A DNA stretch of 64,000 nucleotides from Sciurus carolinensis (taxonomy: Eukaryota; Chordata; Mammalia; Rodentia; Sciuridae), in NCBI RefSeq assembly GCF_902686445.1, contig NC_062218.1:132913241-132977240 (forward strand). The letters run 5' to 3'. Numbering within the stretch: position 1 is the stretch's first letter; each line of letters begins with the position of its first letter. The translations under genes and the position numbers were made by a program. Shown here piece after piece: positions 57,837 to 64,000 of this stretch. The notes under the pieces were generated by a model. It was not told where the DNA came from, did not search any database, and saw only the letters and a list, made by a program, of their open reading frames with translations.

Positions 57837-58690
57837 GGAGGGATTTTTTAAGATGGTAGAATAAAGCAGGTTGCTTTCTGGGTTGCTCTGTGACATGAAA
57901 CAAAGAAAGCAGATATATAGCTTCTCAGAAAAGAGGGTGAAAATAAAGGAGAGAAACTTTACTGAGATTTAATGCTGGACATTCAAAGCAGATCAGCGAC
58001 TCAGAGGGTGAATATAATCAGATAAGGAAGACATCCCCAGTGCCACCACTGCTGCCACCACCAGAGGCATCTGAGATTCCTCAGAAACCTTGGAATGGAA
58101 CCACCATTTGAACCAGTTGTTCCACTCCTGTGACTATACCCAAAGGACTTAAAATCAGCATACTCTACAGTGACACAGTGACTTCAATGTTTATACCAGC
58201 TGAACTCACAATGGCTAAACTATGGAACCAACCTAGATGCCCTTCAGCAGATGAATGGATAAAGAAAATGTGGTATATATACACAATGGAATATTACTCA
58301 GCCTTAAAGAAGAATGAAATGTTGCCATTTGCCAGTTAATGAATGGAGCTGGAGACTATCATGCTAAGTGAAATAAACCAATCCCAAAAAAACAAAGGAA
58401 AATGTTTCCTCTGATATGAGGATGCTAATTCACAATGGGCGAGCAGTGCTAGAGAATAATAGTTACTTTGGATTAGGTATAGGGGAGTGAAAGGAGGTGT
58501 TCTGGGGGTGGGAAGGATGGTAGAATTAATCACATATTATTGCCCCATGTACATATATGACTACATGACCATTGTGATTCTACATCATGTACAACCACAA
58601 AAATGAGAAATTACACTCCATTTATATATGATGTGTCAAAGTGCATTCTACTGTCATGTATAACTAATTAGAAAAAAATTTTAAAAAGGG
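57837..58690 (+). mobile_element. Internally deleted L1: 5' end joined to 3' end
   Basis: 57845-58070 begins TTTTTTAAGATGGTAGAATAAAG, which looks like an L1 5' start followed by 5'UTR. At about 58073 it passes directly into the L1 ORF2 C-terminal end (GAGATTCCTCAGAAACCTTGG) and 3'UTR (58073-58690) with an A-rich tail. Nearly all of ORF1 and ORF2 is missing. A short frame (58130-58339) is the ORF2 C-terminal remnant. Confidence 0.7.
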
Positions 58691-60434
58691 TATAGAACAA
58701 AAAGAACAATTAATAATTCAGACTCAAGAGACATGTATAAAATATTTCATCCATCAATCAATGACTGAATACACTTTCTTCTCTGCAGCACATGGATCCT
58801 TCCCTAAAATAGTCCTTATCTTAGGCCACAAAGCAACTGTTAGCAAATACAAAAAAAATAGAGATAATACCCTGCATCCTGTCACATCATAATGGAATGA
58901 AATTAGAAATCAATGACTTGAAGTTACTCTAACACTTGGAGATAGAATAATACATTTTGAATGACCAATGAATAGTAGAAAAATTCAGGGATGAAATAAA
59001 AAAAAATACTTAGAGGTAAATGAGAATAGTGACACAACACATCAAAATCTCTGGGATGCTATGAGGGTATTCTAAGAGGAAAGTTCATTGCACTGAGCTC
59101 ATTTATTAAAAGAATATAAACTCGCCAAATCAATAACCTAACATTACATCTCAGAACCCCAAAAAAAGAGGAATAAATCAACACCAAAAGCATTAGAAGA
59201 CAGGAAATAATTAAAACCAGAGCTAAAAGCAATGAATTTGTTGGCGAGGATGTGGGGAAAAAGGTACACTCATACATTGCTGGTGGGGCTGCAAATTAGT
59301 GCAGCCATTCTGGAAAGCAGTGTGAAGATTCCTTAGAAAACTTGGAATGGTACCACCATTTGACCCAGCTATCCCACTCCTTGGCCTATACCCAAAGGAC
59401 TTAAAATCAGCATACCTCAGAGATACAGACACATCAATATTTGTAGCTGCTTAATTCACAATAGCCAGATTGTGGAATCAACCTAGATGCCCTTCAACTG
59501 ATGAATGAATAAAGAATATATATAATGGAATATTACTCAGTCATAAAGAATGATAAAATTACGGCATTTGCAGGCAAATGGATGAAATTGGAGAATATCA
59601 TGCTAAGTGAGATAAGCCAATCTCAAAAAACCAAAGGACAAATGATCTCGCTGATAAGCGAATGATGACACAGAATGGGGGGTGGGAGAGGGGCAGGAAT
59701 GGAGGAAGGAGGGACTGTATAGAGGAAAAAGAGGGGTGGGAGAGGTGGGGGGAGGAAAAAAACCAGAATGAATCAAAAACTATTACCCTTGGAAATGTAT
59801 GATTGCATGAATGGTATGCCTTTACTTCATGTACAGAGAAACAGGATGTATCCCATTTGTTTAAAATAAAAATAAATTTAAAAAATATTTCAAAAAAATC
59901 AATGAAACAAAAAGTTATTTCTTTGAAAAGTAAATAAAATTGATAAACTCTTAGCCAAGCTAATGAAGAGGAGAGAAAAATACTCAAATTATTAAAATCT
60001 GTGATGAAAAAGGAAATATTACCATCATTGCTACTGAAACACACAAATTAGGAACTATTTTGAAAACTTATACTCCAATAAAATAGAAAATTTTGAAGAT
60101 ATCAACAAATTTCTAGAGTAATATGACCTATCCAAATTGAATCCAGAGGTCATAGAAAATTTACACAGATAGATTTCAAGCAATCAATTTGAAGACACCA
60201 TCAGAAGCCTACCAACTAAGAAAATTCCAGGACCAGATGGATTCTAAGTCAAGTTCTACCAGACCTTCAAAGAAGAACTAACACAATCCTTCTCAAATTA
60301 TTCCATGAAATAGAAAAGGATGGAACACTTCCAAATTCATTCTATCACCCTGATACCAAAACCAGACAAAGACACATCAAGGAAAGAAAATTTCAGACCA
60401 ATATCCCTGATGAACATAGATGCAAAAATTCTTC
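58691..60434 (+). mobile_element. L1 ORF2 remnant (endonuclease to RT), interrupted by another L1
   Basis: 58691-59236 covers the second half of the endonuclease domain (ACACTTTCTTCTCTGCAGC, complement-free plus strand), and 59894-60434 continues through the pre-RT segment into RT (GGACCAGATGGATTC, CAGACCAATATCCCTGATGAAC). Multiple stops. It ends abruptly at 60434, where orientation flips. Confidence 0.85.
59237..59893 (+). mobile_element. 5'-truncated L1 nested in L1 ORF2
   Basis: Starts TTGTTGGCGAGGATGTGG at the ORF2 cysteine-rich region and runs to the 3'UTR and A-tail near 59890. It interrupts the host at a CAATGAA repeat (59230-59236 and 59900-59906), probably a short TSD. The 3'UTR has the G-rich GGGGTGGGAGAGGTGGGGGG but no telomere-like repeats, unlike the 6-12 kb copy. 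Confidence 0.85.
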
Positions 60435-60889
60435 AGGTTTGGGAAATTTTCTGATATTATTTCATTGAATAGGTTGTTTATTCCTTTGGTTTGTATCTCT
60501 GTGCCTTCCTCAATCCCAATAATTCTTAAATTTGGTCTTTTCATGATGTCCCATAGTTCTTGGAGATTCTGTTCATGATTTCTTACCATCTTCTCTGTTT
60601 GGGCAACTTTATTTTCAAGATTAAATATTTTGTCTTCATTGTCTGAGGTTCTGTCTTCCAAGTGGTCTAGTCTTTTGGTGATGCTTTCCATTGAGTTTTT
60701 TATTTGGTTTATTGTTTCCTTCATTTCAAGGATTTCCATTTGGGTTTTTTTTTTTTTTTTTTTTTTTTAGAATCTCTATCTCTTTGTTGAAATAATCTTT
60801 TGCTTCCTGCAGTTGCTCTTTCAACTGCTTATTGGAGTGATCATTCATTGCCTGCATTTGCCCTCTTATTTCATCCTTTGCTTCATGAA

Positions 60890-60944
<55 letters not shown>

Positions 60945-61770
60945 AAGTCCTTTTCTGACATTTCTTCTACCATGCTGTCACTGTATTCTATTAATATAGA
61001 ACCTAGGTTTTCTTGGATCATTTTCTCCCCTCATTTTTTAATGTTGTTCTTGTATGTTTCCCTCTAGTAGTGCAGATCTAGGGTATTACAGTTTCCTCCC
61101 TATAGGCATATAGTGACCCTATAGGATTCCAAAACTTTTCTTTAAGGGGGAGATCAATATTAGCAGTGCTCAGTACAGACAATATGCAGTCCTAAACCAA
61201 GTAGCCCTTATGAAGATGTTAATAAATTGTCATAATATAGAGAGAATGATTTCAATTATTATCTACAGTATAACAAATAGATTTACAATAAAATCAGCAG
61301 TTTCTAATGGAGGACAAAGAGGATGGAGAGGGGTACAGAATGTAACTGTTAATGGGATAAGAAAAGAGTATATAGAAGTTCTAGATCATAGAAACAATGA
61401 AAGTATAATCAAAAGAAGTTGGTTGTTAGCATGAGAAAAGGAAGAAAGAGACTCTGAGGAAACAGGTAAACAAAAGGGAAAATTTTAAAAAGGAGAAAAA
61501 AAAAAACTACACTCTAACAGTCATATAGTATTCAAATCTCCCAGTCTTCAGTAGCCTGATGCATGAGAGGTAACTGAAAATTATCTCCAGCAGGCATCTC
61601 AGGATGGGATTTGCCCCACCTAAAGATTGGAGCTAGTGTTTCCAGGATAATCCAAGATGGCCACTCTGGCTTCCCAATGTGTTGGCAAATGGGGAGCTGC
61701 AGCTTGGGGAGGGGATGGTTGGTCAGGGGTCCTGGAGGTAGGGTGCGGTCAGTCGGTCTGGGAGTCCTGG
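60435..61770 (-). mobile_element. L1 5' half, minus strand, head-to-head with the next L1
   Basis: ORF1 5' half on the minus strand (60435-61030; SENFPNLKN at the cut end, HLEDRTSDNEDKIFNLENKV, MVRNHEQNLQELWDIMKRPN), then 5'UTR to 61770. ORF1 contains a (TA) run of about 24 units at 60893-60940 and an A/T homopolymer near 60745-60768. It lacks ORF2 and a tail; the cut end abuts plus-strand ORF2 at 60434. Confidence 0.88.
60892..60941. repeat. (TA)n microsatellite inside L1 ORF1
   Basis: About 24 uninterrupted TA units, replacing a short ORF1 stretch that is non-repetitive in the copy at 62420-62440. Confidence 0.95.
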
Positions 61771-62306
61771 ACTCATGCATCAGGCTACTGAAGACTGGGA
61801 GGTTTCATTACTATATGACTGTTACACTGTAGATTTTCTTTTTTCTCCTTTTTAAAAAAATTAAGTTTTTATTTCTTTACTTTTCTTGCTCTCTTTTCCT
61901 TTTGTTTACCTGTTCCCTCAGAGTCTCTTTCTCCCTTTTTTGCATGCTAACATCCAATTTCTTTTGATTCCACTCTCACCCTTTCTATTATCTAGAACTT
62001 CTGTATATTCTTTTCTTATCCCATTAACAGCCACATTCTACATCCCTCTGCATCCTCTTTGTCCTCCATTTGAAACTGCAGACCTTATTGCAAATTTGCT
62101 TGTTTTACTGAAGATAATATTTGAACTCATGTTTATTATGACGATTTTGTTATTGTCCTCATAGGGGCTCTTTGGTCTAGGATTGCATAGTGTCTGAATT
62201 GGGCACTGCTTATATTGATCTCCCCTTAAAGAAAGGGTTTTGGAAACCTATAGGGCCACTTTAAACCTATAGGGGGAAATCTGTAATACCCCAGATCTGC
62301 AGATAC

Positions 62307-63329
62307 ATGAACAACAAAAAAAAAAAAAAGGGGAAGAAAATGATCCAAACAAATCTAGATTCTATACTAATAGAATACAATGACAGTATGGTAGAAGAAA
62401 TGTCAGAAAAGGACTTCAGATTATACATGATTAAGATGACTCATGAAGCAAAGGATGAGATAAGAGAGCAAATGCAGGCAATGAATGATAATACCAATAA
62501 GCTGAAAGAGCAACTGCAGGAAGTAAAAGATCATTTCAACAAAGAGGTAGAGATTCTCAAAAAAAAAAAAAAAAAACCAGAAATCCTTGAAATGAAGGAA
62601 ACTATAAACCAAATAAAAAACTCAATGGAAAGCATCACCAAAAAACTAGACCACTTGGAAGACATAACCTCAGACAATGAAGACAAAATATTTAATCTTG
62701 AAAATAAAGTTGCCCAAACAGAGAAGATGGTAAGAAATCATGAACAGAATCTCCAAGAACTATGGGACATCATGAAAAGACCAAATTTAAGAATTATCGG
62801 GATTGAGGAAGGCACAGAGATACAAACCAAAGGAATGCCAAAACTATTCAATGAAATAATATCAGAAAATTTCCCAAACCTGAAGGATGAAATGGAAAAT
62901 CAAATACAAGAGGCTTACAGAACACCAAATGCACAAAATCACAACAGATTCACACCAAGGCACATTATAATGAAAATGCCTAACATTCTAAATAAAGATA
63001 GGATTTTGAAAGCTGCAAGAGAAAAGCATGAGCTTACATATAGGGGGAGACCAATACGGATAGCAGCAGACTTCCCAACCCAGATTCTAAAAGCTAGAAG
63101 GGCCCGGAACAGCATATTTCAAGCTCTGAAAGAACATGGTTGCCAACCAAGAATCCTATACCCAGCAAAACTAACCATCATATTTGAAGATGAAATAAAA
63201 TCCTTCCATGATAAACAAAATAATTTACAAAAAAAAAAATCTGCACTACAGAATGTTCTCAACAAAATATTCCATGAGGAGGAAATGAAAAACAACAATG
63301 TAGGTCAGCAAAGGGAGGAACTACCTTAG
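62307..63329 (+). CDS. L1 ORF1 protein, uninterrupted frame
   Basis: 340 codons from ATG 62307 to TAG-type stop 63327-63329, with no internal stop. N-terminus MNNKKKKKGKK, acidic/coiled-coil part (about 20-140), RRM-like core (LRIIGIEEGTE), C-terminal domain (RILYPAKLTIIFEDE). The length fits rodent L1 ORF1p. It is coded across two long A-runs (62313-62325 and 62560-62575) that happen to be in frame. Its neighbour ORF2 is broken, so autonomous activity is unlikely. The in-frame state may partly depend on correct calling of those runs. Confidence 0.85.
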   Translation: MNNKKKKKGKKMIQTNLDSILIEYNDSMVEEMSEKDFRLYMIKMTHEAKDEIREQMQAMNDNTNKLKEQLQEVKDHFNKEVEILKKKKKKPEILEMKETINQIKNSMESITKKLDHLEDITSDNEDKIFNLENKVAQTEKMVRNHEQNLQELWDIMKRPNLRIIGIEEGTEIQTKGMPKLFNEIISENFPNLKDEMENQIQEAYRTPNAQNHNRFTPRHIIMKMPNILNKDRILKAAREKHELTYRGRPIRIAADFPTQILKARRARNSIFQALKEHGCQPRILYPAKLTIIFEDEIKSFHDKQNNLQKKKSALQNVLNKIFHEEEMKNNNVGQQREELP

Positions 63330-63384
63330 AGAAAAACCACCCAAAGGAGAAACCAAGCCACTTAAAAACCAAAAATAAGCCCAA

Positions 63385-64000
63385 ATGACTGGGACTACAA
63401 ATTATATCTCAATAATAACCCTGAACGTTAATGGCCTGAACTCATCAATCAAAAGACACAGACTGGCAGAATGGATTAAAAAGAAAGACTCAACAATATG
63501 CTGCCTGCAAGAGACTCATCTCAGAAAAAGAAATCCACAGACTAAAGGTGAAAAGATGGGAAAAAACATACCATGCAAATGGACTCAGTAAGAAAGCAGG
63601 GGTTTCTATCCTTATATCAGATAAAGTGGACTTCAAGCCAAAGTTAGTCAGAAGGGATAAAGAAGGACATTTCATACTGCTTAAGGGAAACATAAATCAA
63701 GAAGATATAATGATAGTAAATATCTATGCCCCAAACAATGGTGCATCCCTGTACATCAAACAAATCCTTCTCAATTCAGGAATCACATGGACCACAACAC
63801 AATAATTCTGGATGACTTTAAAGCACCTCTGTCACCACTAGATAGGTCTTCCAAATAAAAACCAACAAAAGAAACCATAGAACTCAATAACACAATCAAT
63901 AACCTGGACTTAATAGACATATATAGAATATTCCATCCATCAACAAGCGGATTCACTTTCTTCTCAGCAGCACATGGAACCTTCTCAAAAATAGACTATA
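63385..64000 (+). pseudogene. L1 ORF2 5' part, frameshifted
   Basis: Opens ATG 63385 ([19 protein letters not shown]) with LQETHL. A small deletion near 63530 shifts it to the frame at 63548-63805, and another lesion near 63775 ends that frame. Downstream sequence still aligns with the endonuclease domain (AGCAGCACATGGAACC near 63967) to the window edge. Confidence 0.85.

Larger units (their letters stand above)
61771..64000 (+). mobile_element. L1 LINE 5' half (continues beyond the window)
   Basis: The 5'UTR starts in sequence homologous to, and inverted relative to, 61320-61570 (ATGCATCAGGCTACTGAAGACTGG). 5'UTR 61771-62306, ORF1 62307-63329, ORF2 from 63385 to the window edge. Same lineage as the 34-39 kb L1. 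Confidence 0.9.

Noticed and set aside
58020..58070. CCACCACTGCTGCCACCACC as a coding triplet repeat
   Set aside because: Very short, no open frame around it, and it sits in an L1-derived 5' segment.

Overview
This is a repeat-dominated, AT-rich stretch of a rodent nuclear genome, most likely a squirrel (Sciuridae). The inference rests on three things: tRNA-derived ID elements and composite B1-ID type SINEs (40.8, 47.4 and 54.5 kb), one abundant L1 lineage with a shared ORF1/ORF2, and a class II endogenous retrovirus (ERV). I found no intact cellular gene. The gene-like content is one olfactory receptor pseudogene (52477-53412) and three processed pseudogenes (GOLGA7, RPS17, ETF1). The only long uninterrupted frames belong to transposons.

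Layout. 1-2995: 5' end of a minus-strand L1 with a long GC-rich 5'UTR. 3.0-6.05 kb: older L1 and MaLR fragments. 6063-12182: full-length plus-strand L1 with an 11-bp target-site duplication (TSD), almost coding-competent. 12.2-14.7 kb: MaLR LTR, SINE, L1 tail. 14.7-19.67 kb: minus-strand L1 carrying a class II solo LTR (17409-18040, 6-bp TSD). 19.73-26.75 kb: GOLGA7 retrocopy split by an ERV (20482-26224, 6-bp TSD) that has lost most of gag-pro-RT. 27.1-27.7 kb: short L1 with a probable 3' transduction. 27.9-30.6 kb: L1 fragments of several ages. 31.5-31.9 kb: RPS17 pseudogene. 33.3-39.95 kb: ETF1 retrocopy split by a 5.1-kb L1, itself hit by a young ID SINE. 39.95-40.74 kb: GC-rich block with a short tandem array. 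41-52 kb: mostly unassigned sequence with MIR, SINE and old L1/MaLR pieces. 52.5-53.4 kb: OR2-family olfactory receptor pseudogene. 54-56 kb: SINEs and MIR. 56.2-64 kb: a dense L1 cluster with nested, internally deleted and head-to-head copies, ending in an L1 with an uninterrupted ORF1.

The window reads as a record of insertions: several three-layer nests (old L1 > GOLGA7 > ERV; ETF1 > L1 > ID) can be put in relative order from their TSDs. L1 is the likely enzyme source for the processed pseudogenes and SINEs, which carry poly(A) tails and, where visible, TSDs of 11-13 bp. I see no evidence of a new multigene system. The most interesting items are L1 biology (repeated 5'UTR blocks, an 11-codon coiled-coil duplication, a telomere-like 3'UTR motif, a 3' transduction, a head-to-head palindrome) and the nested retrovirus.
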